Positions 32,934 through 44,450 of a stretch of DNA of 64,000 bases are shown here, piece after piece. The first letter of the stretch is position 1; each line of letters starts with the position of its first letter. Below the pieces are notes generated by a model. That model was not told the origin of the DNA, did no database searches, and saw only the letters and a list, made by a program, of their open reading frames with translations. The position numbers were made by a program, and so were the translations under genes. Origin of the DNA: Adenanthera pavonina (lineage: Eukaryota; Streptophyta; Magnoliopsida; Fabales; Fabaceae); contig JAIVEN010000012.1 of assembly GCA_026686845.1 (NCBI GenBank), positions 3,660,501 to 3,724,500 on the forward strand, given 5' to 3'.

Positions 32934-34072
32934 GTATCCTAGATGAATTTTTGAAGATAGAATAGGAAGTGAAAGTAGAAGAGGGTGGGATGGAAGTAGG
33001 GTTTAAAAATACATTTGGTATGTCAAAGGTAGACCGATATAATTTTTTAAGAAGATTATAATACCCATTCTAGAAAAATAGTCCCCTCCCTCTCCCCAAT
33101 CACTCTCCCTCTCACCACCAAGCTCCACAACCCCAATTTTGAATAACCCACCTTTTTTGCATAACCACCGTCAAGCTCCATAAAACCCACCTTCATCCAC
33201 CACTAAACATTATCAACCACCACACCAACGTTTTCAGAAATCTTCCTCTTCTACATAATCATCATCAATTTCACCATTCCAGACAACAATTACAGATCAG
33301 AAAAAAATGGCCACAACAAGAAGCATCTGCCACAATCTCAATAAGCAATTTTACACATATGGAAGAAGAAAAAAAGATCTTGCAAAGAATGCTAACATTG
33401 GAGGGAACAGTCATCACATCAAACAAAGGTCGACAAGATGAGAATTGCAAACCTACATCTTGGAAATCTTCAGTGCAAACCTTCATCACTGGTGAGGGGG
33501 AGGTGGATAAACAAAACACAATGGCACAACCTTACCACCGGCAGCCTTCATCTCACAATCATCATCAAAGATGAGACATGATAAATATAATGATTTTGCT
33601 GTGGCCAATTTCAATTTCATAACCCACCAACATTGGACTACCTTCTATATAGTTGCCATTCAATCTAGGGTGTCGGTGAAGAAGAGGGTTGTGTGCCATC
33701 TCCATTACTAGAAGAGGAGGGCTGCGAGCCATCACCGTTGCTAGAAGAAGAGGGCTGCAAACCATAATCGTAGCTGGACCACTATTGTCGCCACTGGACC
33801 ATCATCACCAACATTGAGCGAGATGCAAAGTGCGCCTCATGGAGGGGGTGTGATGGAGGAGGCTTAGGTGGATGGGATAAAATGGAAATGTAGGTAGGCT
33901 TCCATGGAAAATTTGGATCTTCCATAGGGTTGAGGATCAATGTGAGTTTTGCCTTTTTAGATGGAACTAGGTTCCATGTAGAAATGAGTTCTAGAGCACT
34001 AAACAAACAAAATAATCACTTCCACCTCCCTTTCCACTTCCATAATTTACGTTTCGTGATACCAAACGGGCC
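32934..34072. mobile_element. 1.1 kb MITE-like element with GGCCCGTTTGGTATC ends
   Basis: Left end GCCCCGTTTGGTATC (32934-32948) and right end GATACCAAACGGGCC (34058-34072) are inverted repeats matching 14/15. Subterminal GGAAGTGGAAAGGG-like tracts are also mirrored. No transposase is visible. The TSD is unclear (TAT against ACT), so the superfamily is open. It is longer than most MITEs and may have captured the CAC/CAT-rich filler. 34073-34639 to its right is non-coding. Confidence 0.65.
33678..33776. repeat. Three 33-bp tandem units inside the MITE
   Basis: Units start at 33678, 33711 and 33744, each GAAGAnGAGGGnTGnnnnCC followed by AT-.-CC-TTnCTA. Copies are about 75-85% alike. 33 is a multiple of three, but no real coding frame surrounds it. 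Confidence 0.85.
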
Positions 34073-34639
34073 ACTAGCTTATCATTAAATTCCAATAAAG
34101 CTACCTAGATCTTAACCAACAAGTGAAATTCATCTCTCTTCCTGTTGAACATAACACTAGAATTCTAGGAAGATTCATATAAAGTTTTCTCAGTTGTTTG
34201 GTCTAATCCTTTTTCAAATAAGTAGCTAAATAGTTTTTCCCAAAATTAGAACTTGACCAGGTATTTCAAATAGAGGGAGGGCATTAATAGCGTCAGTGAA
34301 GTGGAAGGAGACAACACATTATATTAATAGATTTGAAATTGAAATTTAATGAATAAATAGATGGTAACTCACCTTTAATAAGTTATCCACAAGGAAAGTT
34401 ATCAATATATGAAGCAAACTTGAAAAATCCATCCAAATCCTTCTCCTCTTAATGCCCCAACCATGAAGGCATGAAAGATAAGTGGTAAGGTAAAGAGAAG
34501 GGAGAGGCTATGATTTGTTAACAAAGAAACCCTCATCTCATAATGCCTTAATTACCCAAGGGTCAATCACATACATGTGGCAATATGTGTGAATAGGAAA
34601 AAATTACTCTAGCCCATATGAAAAAGAATAGCTTACTTG

Positions 34640-35742
34640 AAACTAAGTGATATGGCCCCCTTGAAGACCTACCCCAAATAAACCAGAAATTACAACAGAG
34701 GTCGTCACTCCATACGAAGCAAGGTTGGGGATCCTTGCTAGAACCCAAGAACACATTCCTAAGCCCCAACAAGATGATGCCCAATGGTTGATTCCTCCGA
34801 TAGTAGGTCACAAAAGGTCTTGGGAGAACACACAAATTCGGGTAGAATCCTCACAAGAGAATTGAAAGAAAATTCTTATTTCATTGATGAATAATGACAT
34901 TACATAAGGAAGTATATATAGACTCCAATAAACTTCCTAGAACCTCTAAGAAAAGAAAACAAATCTAATCCTAAATCTGAACATGTGAATAATTTGGAAA
35001 CTAATTATTCTTTAAGACGATTGTAGAACATTATAGCAAGCTCTTGAAGAATCAAGACAATATAAATTGGGAAACTAAATCATAAAAACGCATAGAAAGA
35101 ACCACACACCAAAAACATGCCTCAATTATAAGCTACTTGGAACTTAAGAAATCATAATGGACCTAAAACTCAATACAACACTTTGGGCCCTAGAAAATAC
35201 AATTAGGAACCTAACAAATAGACTTTTAAGACACCTAAATATTGGGATTAATTATATGCACGAAAATTAATCACAAATAAAATACTAAAGACTCAAATCA
35301 GCTTATTAATTACATAAGGTTCTGCCCAAAAAAACACATAAACTAAATAATTAACCAAACAAATATTAAGCCCAAAACAATACAGAACATTAAGATTCAC
35401 GGGTTGATTAGGCGTCGCACATAATTAAGTGAGCTCCTCAATTTTAAAAACTCTTAAAGTTTGCTCCTCTTGGACTTGAGTTTGCTATACAATGATCAAG
35501 CTTTTTGGATTCTACAAAGACGTCATCTTCTCATGAGAGTTAGATCTCAATGATGTCTCAAATTCTTCTAGATAGAAAGTCTCCTTGTCATGCAATTCCA
35601 TGATGAGTCCTTGCATTGCTTGTTTCATAGCCTTAGTTCTAGCTCTTGTGATTGGCCCACCAATGTCTTGCAAGGAATACTTTAGTACATTGCTCTTCCA
35701 TACTTGAGGTTGAATATTACTCCTTGGATGGTCTCTATCATT
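34640..35742 (-). mobile_element. Gypsy 3' end, left arm of palindrome
   Basis: Minus strand: pol C-terminal tail (35742 to about 35480), including GGPITRARTKAMKQAMQGLI and EFETSLRSNSHEKM, the tail motif of plant Gypsy polyproteins. Then the 3' LTR runs leftwards with TATATATAC and ends near 34650 in GGCCATATCA. It lacks the LINE and MITE found in the right arm, so it preserves the empty sites. A 46-bp stretch, 35743-35788, continues the element (minus strand GAGTCATTTCCAAGACGGGGG type) and forms the spacer between arms. Confidence 0.75.
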
Positions 35743-36487
35743 CCCCCGTCTTGGAAATGACTCGTCCTCAAATCACTACCTGCATCATAATGATGGAGAC
35801 CATCCATGGAGCAATGTTCAACCTAAAGCATAAAGGAATAATGTGCCAAAGGATCCCTTGCAAGAAAATGGTGGACCAATCACAAGAGCTAGGGCTAAAG
35901 TCATGAAACAAGCAATGTAAGGACTCATCATAGAATTGCAAAACAAAGAGACTTTCTATCTTGAGGGATTTGAGGTGCAATTGAAATCTAACTCTCATGA
36001 GAATATGGCGTCTTCAAAGAATTCAAAAAGCTCAATCATTGTAGTGCAAACTCAAAATCCAAGAGCAGCAAGCTTTGGGAGGCGTTAAAATTGAAGAGCT
36101 CACTTAACTATGAGTAACACCAAATCAACCCATGAATCTTAATATTTTGTATTATTTTGAGCTTAATCTTTGTTTGATTTATTATTTAAATTATGTGTTT
36201 TATTTGGGCAAAACCTCTTATTTAATTAGTAAGGCCACTTGAGAGCTTTTAAGTATTTTATTTGTGATTTTGAGTTTAATTTTCGCGCATATAATTAAAC
36301 CAAATATTTAGAAATCTTAAAAGTATATTTGTTGAATTCCTAATTGTATTTTCAATGGCTCAAAGTGTTGCCTTGAGTCATAGATCCATTATAACTACTT
36401 AAATCCCAAGTAGCTCATCATTTAAGCAAATTTTTAGAGTGTGGTTCTTTCTATGCGTTTTTATGATTTAGTTTCCTAATTTATGTT

Positions 36488-36720
36488 TGGGATATACAAA
36501 GAAGAGGACAAGAGAAACCAGTAAGGATAGTTGGTCAAATGGCTTAGAGCCTTATCAAAAGGTGTAAAGGAAGACCAAGAAAGACACTAAAAAAAGTTAT
36601 AAAGTGTGATTTCTTGATAAATGATTTATTTGAAGAGGTATGTTTGATGGAGCCCATTGGGGTCATATGATCCATGTAATCAACCCAACTTAGTGGGATA
36701 AGACTAATATTGTTTTTGTT
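36488..36720 (+). mobile_element. 233-bp RTE tail insertion
   Basis: Matches the RTE 3' end (AGAAGAGGACAAGAGAAACC... through CATGTAATCAACCC to TTGTTTTTGTT). TSD GTTTCCTAATTTATGTT at 36471-36487 and 36721-36737, with the outer G possibly part of the tail. The left palindrome arm (near 35080) shows the uninterrupted site. Confidence 0.92.
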
Positions 36721-36815
36721 GTTTCCTAATTTATGTTGTATCTTGATTTTTCAAAAACTTGAATGTTCTACAATCCTCTTGAAAAATAATTAGTTTTCAA
36801 ATTATTCATATACTT

Positions 36816-36893
36816 AGGTTTAATATTAGATTTGTTTCCTTTTATTAAATGTTCTATGTTTAGGTTTAATATTAGATTTGTTTCCTTTTATTA
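36816..36893 (+). repeat. 46-bp tandem duplication in the Gypsy LTR
   Basis: AGGTTTAATATTAGATTTGT... occurs at 36816 and 36862. The left arm has a single copy, so the duplication happened in the right arm only. Confidence 0.85.
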
Positions 36894-36894
36894 A

Positions 36895-37542
36895 GGCCCT
36901 GTTTGGTTCAACTGAGGGAATTGAAGGGGAGAGGATTAGAGGGATTTTAAGCGAGAGGATTGGAAGGGAAAGGATTGAAGGGATTTTAAAATTCCCTTGA
37001 TTAGTGGGATTAGATGAGAAGGGATTGGAGGAATTTTAAAGAAATCTTATTTGGTTCAAGAAGGAATTGGAGGAGATTGAGTTATAATTACTCAATCCCC
37101 CTCAAAAAATCCCAATTTGGAGGGTTTTAAAATAGGGATGGGAGAGGGGATTAAATTTCCCCCAATCCCCTCTAGTTTTTTAGCCAAGCAAGAGGAGGGG
37201 ATTTAATTCCCTCCAATAGGCTTTGTTTGGTTCAACCGAGGGGATTGGAGGGAAGGGGAATGAAGGAATTTTAATGAAGGGGATTGGAGGGATTTTAATA
37301 AAACCTTGTTTGGTTCAGGAAGGGATTGGAGGGAATTGGAGGGTATTGAGTAATAAAACTAATCCCCTCCAAAAAACCCCAAATTGGGGGGAAATAACAA
37401 AGGGATGAGGGAGGGGATTTGCGGGGAATTAAATCCCCTCCAATCCACTCCAATTTTAAGAACCAAACAAGAGGAGGGGAATCCCCTCCAATCCCCTCCC
37501 TTCCCCTTAAAATCCCCCAATAAACCCCAACCAAACAGAGTC
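36895..37542. mobile_element. Harbinger-type MITE, 648 bp
   Basis: Ends GGCCCTGTTTGGTTC and its mirror AACCAAACAGAGTC, 3-bp TSD TAA (36892-36894 and 37543-37545), and a G/A-rich interior full of GGATTGGAGGG repeats and their complements. A second internal end-like copy, GGCTTTGTTTGGTTC, occurs at 37219, suggesting a nested or duplicated unit. The left palindrome arm lacks it. Short TSD and ends fit PIF/Harbinger. Confidence 0.8.
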
Positions 37543-37836
37543 TAAAGTTAATGAAGATTTATTAGAGTTTATAAATACCTTCTTAGGTAATGTCACTATT
37601 CATCAATGAAATAAAAATTTTCTTTTAATTTTTTTATGAGGATTATACTCAAATTCATGTATTCTCTCGGAAACTATTGTAAAACTATTGTAACCTATCA
37701 TCGGAGTAAATCAATTGCCAGATTGTTGGGCCTAGGAACATGTTCTTGGGTTCTATTCTATTCTTGACGACTTCCGCTGTAATTTCTAATTTAGTTGGGG
37801 CAAGTGTCCAAGAGGGCTGCATCAATGGGATTTGAA

Positions 37837-40800
37837 CTAGAAGAATTGGTACCAGGCATGGGAAAGGTAGAGAGAAAGGAGAGAGACGTAGAAGAACTCA
37901 TTAAAGAGAAAAATAACACCCAAAATTCTCACTATTTCATTTAATAGGCAAAAGACTATTTATAAAACACTAATAACTTAAAAAAGTAAAAAAAAAATTA
38001 TAAAATAGAAAATAAATCTATGAAAACCTAATAAGAACAAGAAATAAAAAATTTTGGTTCAAGTTACTTCTACAAATGTTTCAATGAAAGAAAAATAAAT
38101 AGTAAAACCATAAGGGAAAGAGACAACAAATTTACCTCTGGATCCAAAAATTGTTGCATGCCCAGCAAACCGAATCAATTACCGACAAAAAGCCTGTGAT
38201 AAACAGTGATCTGGATACAATTGCTAAGCCTGGTGCTAATGGAATCAACTTCAAGCATGAACACTAGTTAATTTTAAGACCTGGAAATCAATTAAAAACA
38301 GAGCATAAGCCATCGGTTTTACTCCACCATTCATTCCCCAAATACCTAATTAAACAACTAGGCATCCATATAGCGTGCGAAATTCAAAGTCCAAATGTCG
38401 AAAATTGAAAATCGTATAAGAGCAGAAAATTAGAGGAGATGAATGAGAGATATTCCAAACCAATTCACTAAATAATCTCCAAGAATTCCAACTACAATTT
38501 AGGATCATAGTCTTGCATCCAACTACAGGAAGAATCTAGTGCTCCACAGATGAAAGTTGAAAAAAATAGATGGAAGAGGAGAGGATGAAAGACGCCACGT
38601 GAGAGCCTGCGCCCCGTCCTCTGTTCGTTCCCTATTTTAATTTCAATTCGGCACACCCCTCCGTTCCTTCTTTTCTCCCGGCGCTTCTTCCTTTTCTTCT
38701 CTTCCTCCCCGCCGACTCCACCTCTTCCCTTTCTAATCGAAACCCACAAACCCTTTAATAAGGAAAATTCAAAACAAAGCATATGAACCCTAGTTAAAAT
38801 TGTTCAAAGTAAAATATTTATTTACAAGTTCACTCTTTTAAAGTGAAAAATAAAGACTGAAATAAATAAATATTCAAAGATATTTTTATTTATATCCAAA
38901 ATCTTTTCAATTTTTATTATGACTAGATTTTTTTCTACAACTCCCAAAAAGGGATGTGGATATACACACAAATAAAAAGATATTTTTTTAATTTTAAAAT
39001 ATATAAAATTAAAAAATATCTTATCATTATTTTTTTATATAAAAAAAATATATCAAATAACATTAATTAAAATTAAAATAGATTAAAAAAATTAAAAAAA
39101 TAGATTCTACTCAAAATAATTGAAAAAAACAAATCTTACCTATAAAAAAATAAACAAATAAGAAAACAATTAAATTTAGTAAAAAAGATAACAAAAAAAA
39201 GAAAAAAGAAAAAAAAAAGACAAAGGACACGGAGTCCAATGAATGAAACTGCAATATTCATGACTAATATAGAGTGCTACTCTATTTTACTTTTAATTAT
39301 ATATAGATAGATTTATTTTTAGAAAATCTCCATATATAATTTGTATAAAATAAAATAGCTTAAAAAGTGAAAAATTATAAAATTAGAAATTCAAATTCAA
39401 ATTTTCATAAATTAATTGGTTTTAGTTCATTCAATTAATTCTAAATAATAGAAAATCATGCAAATGATATCAATTAGGCTCTAAAATTATGTAATCAGCT
39501 AAGTATAAAGCACTGAAAATGTATAAAATTCCATGTTACCTAATGACTCCAATATTCCTTGAGAGAAGACATGCAAAGACATTATCAATGCTATCAAAAT
39601 TTATTGATCATTAAAGCCAATAATTAAAATATCAATATCATCATGACACATGAACAATGGGATGTACGATAAAAAGATGTCATTCATTATCATCATAATC
39701 ATGATAGTCAATGTTATGCACATGAGCAACAATACTTAATGAACCATAATTTTTAATATAAATATGTCCTAGATAGAGGATCGTACTTCTGTTATATAAT
39801 AGTATAAGTCAATACAAGAGGCCATATTTCTCATTATCACATATTATAGATATGAGGAATGCATAATGATTAACTACCAATATGTATGATTGTTATCAAT
39901 ATATCATAAACATCAATATCTATGAGTCATAATCATCAATATCAATAATATTATATCGACGAAAAGGCATAATAGTATAAAGTTATAGATTGGCTAGTTT
40001 TAAAACTGATACGAACCCATACAAAGCTGGCTAAAAATTAGTTTGAACTGGTTTTTTTTTAAATATTTTTTTGTTTTTAATTCTATATGATATATTGAAT
40101 TAAAAAAATTATTAAATTTACTTTTCATTACATATTGAATATTAATTTTATGATCATGAATAAATATATTTTATATTTTTCATCTATATTATTTAAAATA
40201 TATCAATTTATTCACAACTAATTCGACTCCAATTTGACTATTGAACTTTGAACCAGTGTCTCATCCAGTTCAATGGTCAATCTATTTTTTAATGCTTTGA
40301 TCATCATATATAGATATTCACATGCTATGACTAGGAATTATAACATGTGATAAAAAATTTTCTTTCATAATGTAAAGAATAGATATAGTCCCCAGTTACC
40401 TTAACCCAACCAATGTAAAATTTGACCAATACAAGTCGTTTAAATAGTTCAAACTACATACGATCATGAGAGATAAGTAATAGGTAACTGAATGAGCTTA
40501 AAAGAACTTCTAACAAGTTCCAAACTAGTAATTGAAGCCCAATAACTATAACAATTTATTAGGTTACATAGGCTTCATTAATCAATATTTCCATAATAGG
40601 TCTAATTTCACAACTTCATGAAAACTGAACTTACTAATTTAAGTTTGAGATTATCAAGAATTCAAATTGCAATCATTCTAGTTCAAAGAACAAGAGTACC
40701 TCCTATTAGGCCTCTTAAAGATAATTAGGACTCATCACTAACTACATTAATTTTGAATTAAACATCCAACTAAACTTCATCCAATATTCTAATTTAGGCA

Positions 40801-40904
40801 AAAACACAAGTGTTCGGCCTAGATTTGTAATGGTCAAGCCCAAATATTTTACGAAGCCCATTTGAAAATTTTTAAGCCTAAAAATGATTAGGACTCCATA
40901 TTTT
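37837..40904. other. Mostly AT-rich non-coding region
   Basis: 37900-38150 looks like a decayed minus-oriented LTR (AAAATTCTCACTATTTCATT, TTTATAAA box). 38560-38760 is a GC-richer island with CACGTG at 38596-38601 and CT-rich tracts; no convincing gene. 38820-39260 is A/T low complexity. 39280-39960 holds TATCATCAATATC-type tracts. Confidence 0.5.
39988..40285. mobile_element. MITE-like element with AACTGGTT ends
   Basis: Left side TTTTAAAACTGATACGAAC... TTGAACTGGTT; right side ACTTTGAACCAGTGTC...AGTTCAATGG. These mirrored CCGGTTCAA-like motifs around an AT core recall a common plant MITE family. A related GC-richer end is seen at 53645-53770. No clear TSD. Confidence 0.4.
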
Positions 40905-40909
40905 TATTT

Positions 40910-42929
40910 TGTTAGGATTAATATAATATAAGTTTTAATGATGACAAATGTAGGGTAATAAAAAATAAAGTATCATATGTATCTAACATATATTATGTTC
41001 CTTAAAGAAATAAAATGTGTATTAGCATGTATTTAATTGAATTTATAATGCATATATCATGCTATGTACCAATATATCTACTATGCTTTTATGGTTTATA
41101 ATACAAGTTAAATATATAAAATTAGATTAACTACTTAGTTTGTAAGTATGATACATTAAGTGTAGGATTGTTCAAATAAGAAAAGTGAGTATTGGAATAA
41201 AGAAAGAAAAATCAACATCATGTCTCACTCAAAGAAAAAGAAGAGAAAGGATGCTCCAAGAATAGTGTTGAATCAAGAGTTTTGATGATTCCAAACCAAC
41301 ACTCAAGAGCTCGGATTGAAGATATCAAAGGAGATCAAAGTTGTTTCAAGTGAAGATTTTCTGAGTATTTGCTGTTAGATCTTGTGTAGGATCTTTAGTT
41401 TTAGTTGTGATTGGGTAAAAGATTTTGATTTGAGAAAAAGATGTTTTCAAACCTTGATTTTGTGTTAAATCTTGACTTATTTGAAAAACACCCACAAACA
41501 GACGAAGTTTGAAAGTTTAAACTTAACTGTCAAGTTGGAAATTCGAACTTTGCCTTAGGAAATTCGAATTTCGAGCTAAAACTGAATAAGTCTGAAGAGA
41601 TGGCTCTCCGTCAGATGAATTTTGATTGTTTAACATTCGAATTTTCATCTAAGTCTGAGAGAAGTTTCCTTGAAACAGACGAACTTTGGTTCTTCAAAAT
41701 TCGAATTTCAGACAAAACAAAATTTGAGAAAATAGAAGAAATTCATCTGAAACTGTGTTAAAGTTCATCTGAGATCAAGAATGATTTAAGTTTCAAAACT
41801 GCTCTCTGACAGACGAACTTTGAACATTAAAATTCGAATTTTAGAAGCTAAGTTCTTGAGTCTGTTGAAGTGAAACGTTGACATACGAATGATGTGAACT
41901 TGCAACATTCGAATGATAGAGTTAGTCTGAAAAGAGTTTCTCTAACAGACGAACTTCACTCTTCAACATTCGAATTTCGAAGAAAATGAACTACTGTGCC
42001 TCCTTTTCACGTACTGAGAACAGACGAATTTTGGGCTTCCAAAATTCGAATTTCGAGGGTACTGTAGCAAATTGAAAACACTGTTCACACTTAACAAAAA
42101 AACTTTCTTCTTGAAAATTCGTATGTCACATTGTGAAAATGTTCTACAAGTTTCAAAATTCGAATTTCACTTCATGAACAGACGAACTTCGTGCTGTAAC
42201 GTTGAAAGCTCTAACCTTCGGTTTCTTCGAAATTCGTCTGTTGACCAACCAAAATTCGAATTTCAGTATGTTAGAAGCATTAAATGCGGTTGGTTAACGG
42301 ATAGTTTTTTAGAGTAACCGTTGGATAACTTCTCCAACGGATAGATTAAAGTCTCTAACGGACATTTGAGACATAAATCTATAAATACAACAATATTTGA
42401 AGTTGTGGGTAATGAATCTAACTTGTGTATAACGAATTTCTGTCAAAACTTCTTCTTAAGAGCTTTTACCATCTCAACTTCAATATTTGTACTTTAACCT
42501 TCAAATCTACTCTATTCAAGAGAGTTATTTCTTTGTAAACAATCTACTCTTCATCTGGAAGATAGATTTACTTGTGAGAGGAAATCACAAGGGGATTGGG
42601 AAGCACATTGTGAGAGTGCTTAGAGTATTTGAGAGAGCTCCAGAAACAGAGCATACTCATGTACTGTGGCATTAGCAAGAAGCCCGTTGAATTCTTGCTG
42701 TATAGTGGATAAATATCAAGAGTTGTCTTGGGGACTGGAAGTAGGTCAAGTGGATAGACCGAACCAGAATAAATCATTGAATTTTCTTCTCCTTATCTTT
42801 ACTTTTCAGCTTGCTCTATTTTATAAGTTGCTTTCATTACACTGTTGTATCTTCATTCATTTCAGTTTGTGCAGAAAAATTTCAATTTTCCCAATTCACC
42901 CCCCTTTTGGGAAGTCAGCCTTGCTAACA
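40910..42929 (+). repeat. 2.0 kb 5' LTR of Copia H
   Basis: TGTTAGGATTAATATAATAT... with AATGATGACAAATG near the start, the paired-motif array in the middle (41499-42262), a TATAAATAC promoter-like box at about 42381, and the tail CCCAATTCACCCCCCTTTTG. The TATA box after the array suggests that the array lies in U3. Confidence 0.8.
41499..42262 (+). repeat. Array of paired motifs CAGACGAAYTTTG / AAATTCGAATTTC
   Basis: Motif A starts near 41499, 41612, 41676, 41810, 41946, 42021 and 42179. Motif B follows most of them 20-22 bases later (41634, 41697, 41830, 41968, 42042). B contains the palindrome AAATTCGAATTT. A and B are partly complementary, so each pair can fold into a hairpin; at 42025 CGAATTTTGG-GCTT-CCAAAATTCG is perfect. 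The same design recurs at 43190-43760, 51655-52430 and 56140-56830. Confidence 0.85.
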
Positions 42930-44450
42930 AATAGAATATCAGAAAAGAGCATACCAAGAATAAGAATGACCAAATGAAAGTGGAGTTCAACTTTTAAAGA
43001 CTTAACTATGATGTATATTTTATTTTTACTTCGGTCTTGAGATATTTTAATCTTTGAAACTTACTTAATCTTGTTACCATATGTTTTAAATGAGTTAGAT
43101 TAAGTAAATCTAATGTTAGCTTAGGTTAGAATTGAGAAATATTTACTAACAGAAAAATTTTGTATTTGACTCATGTTTATTTTGTGTAAAATTCAAACTT
43201 TGCTTTGTGATATTTGAAGTTACAAAGGTTTCATCTCTAACAAATGAATTTCAGTTCTAAAATTCGAATTTCAAACTAAGCACTATTAGTGAAAGTGTAC
43301 AAAATTTGCATGAAACTTAGTTAAAATTCAAATGTTAGTGAAGTTCAAAATGAGTACACTGTTATTACCTCTGACAGACAAATTTTGGAATTCAAGTACG
43401 AATTTCAAAATGAGAACTTATGAGTTTTATTAAAACATGCCTCTGTCAGATAAACTTTGCAATTCAATAGTTAAATTTCGAAGAGAGAACTTTTGCATCA
43501 TGTTAAATGTGTCTCTGACAGACGAATTTTAACTTCTAAAATTTGAATTTCAAAGTGCATTGTGAGAATTTGAGACAACTGTTCAAATTTCAATAGATGC
43601 ACTACCAATATGAAAATTTCCATGAACTAATATGAGTTAACTTTGGTAAACTCGAAATTTGAATTTTACTCTATGACGGACAAATTTTTAAAGTTTAACA
43701 TTAAACACATAACTATACTCATTTTATGAAATTTGTCTATTGAGCCTCAAAATTTAAATGTTGATATGTCAGATGCATTTAATGCGATTGTTGAACGACT
43801 TTTTTTATAGAGTAACGGCTAGAACTTGTATCTAATGGATAGATCTTGTGTCTATGAATTATTAAGTCACAAATCTATAAATAAAACTTCATTTGAATTT
43901 ATAGGTAACAAAATTAAGTGAGTCATGCCAAAATGCTACTTCAATACATAAAATTTTTCTATATCAGCATCCATAGTTAAACCTACCTCATTAGAGTAAG
44001 TTTTCAATGTATCATCTACTCTTAAAGAGAGTCTCATTTCTGTAATCATTCTTTGTTACTATTTTCTAGGTAGAATCTTAGTATAGAGAAACACTAAAGG
44101 ATATTACGTATCTTGTAAGGGTGTGGGGCGTGTGGTTTCACAAGAGCCTATTAAAACTTATGGGATGTATTAAGCCTTTACATGTGTTCGGATCAAACCT
44201 ATGGAATATAGTGAAAATCTCAAGTGGTAGCTTGGGGACTGACGTAGTTTAAGTGGTTTGAGCCGAACTAGTATAAATTCTTGTGTCTTGCTCTTCATCT
44301 TCTCTCTTTAACTGATGCACTTAACTATCTCTTTGTTTATCCTTGTTCTGCTGCATATATGATGAAATTGGGTTGTGATTCAAAAAGGGCAAACATCTTA
44401 CATCACCCAATTCACCTCCTACTGGGTGACCAGCCAAACCTAACATATTT

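Larger units (their letters stand above)
35789..37836 (+). mobile_element. Gypsy 3' end, right arm of palindrome
   Basis: Plus strand: starts abruptly inside the pol tail at AATGATGGAGACC, continues GGPITRARAKVMKQAMQGLI (about 35871-35930) and EGFEVQLKSNSHENM, then the LTR. The LTR is interrupted by an RTE (36488-36720) and a MITE (36895-37542) and finishes near 37827 with GAGGGCTGCATCA. It is the mirror of 34640-35742. The pol tail contains stops. Confidence 0.75.
40910..44445 (+). mobile_element. Copia H: two long LTRs with almost no internal region
   Basis: 5' LTR 40910-42929 starts TGTTAGGATT and ends TTGCTAACA. 3' LTR material occupies about 43140-44445 and ends CCAAACCTAACA. TSD TATTT at 40905-40909 and 44446-44450 is exact, so the pair behaves as one insertion. 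Both LTR tails contain the GCTTGGGGACTG... AATTCACC... signature found before the PBS of large plant Copia elements. Between them a PBS-like TATCAGAAAAG (about 42938) is all that remains. The two LTRs are strongly diverged, and the 5' third of the 3' LTR is missing or unalignable. Confidence 0.75.

Noticed and set aside
38492..38782. A 96-codon lysine/arginine-rich minus frame as a gene
   Set aside because: The composition comes from a CT-rich tract read on the other strand. No domain and no splice evidence.
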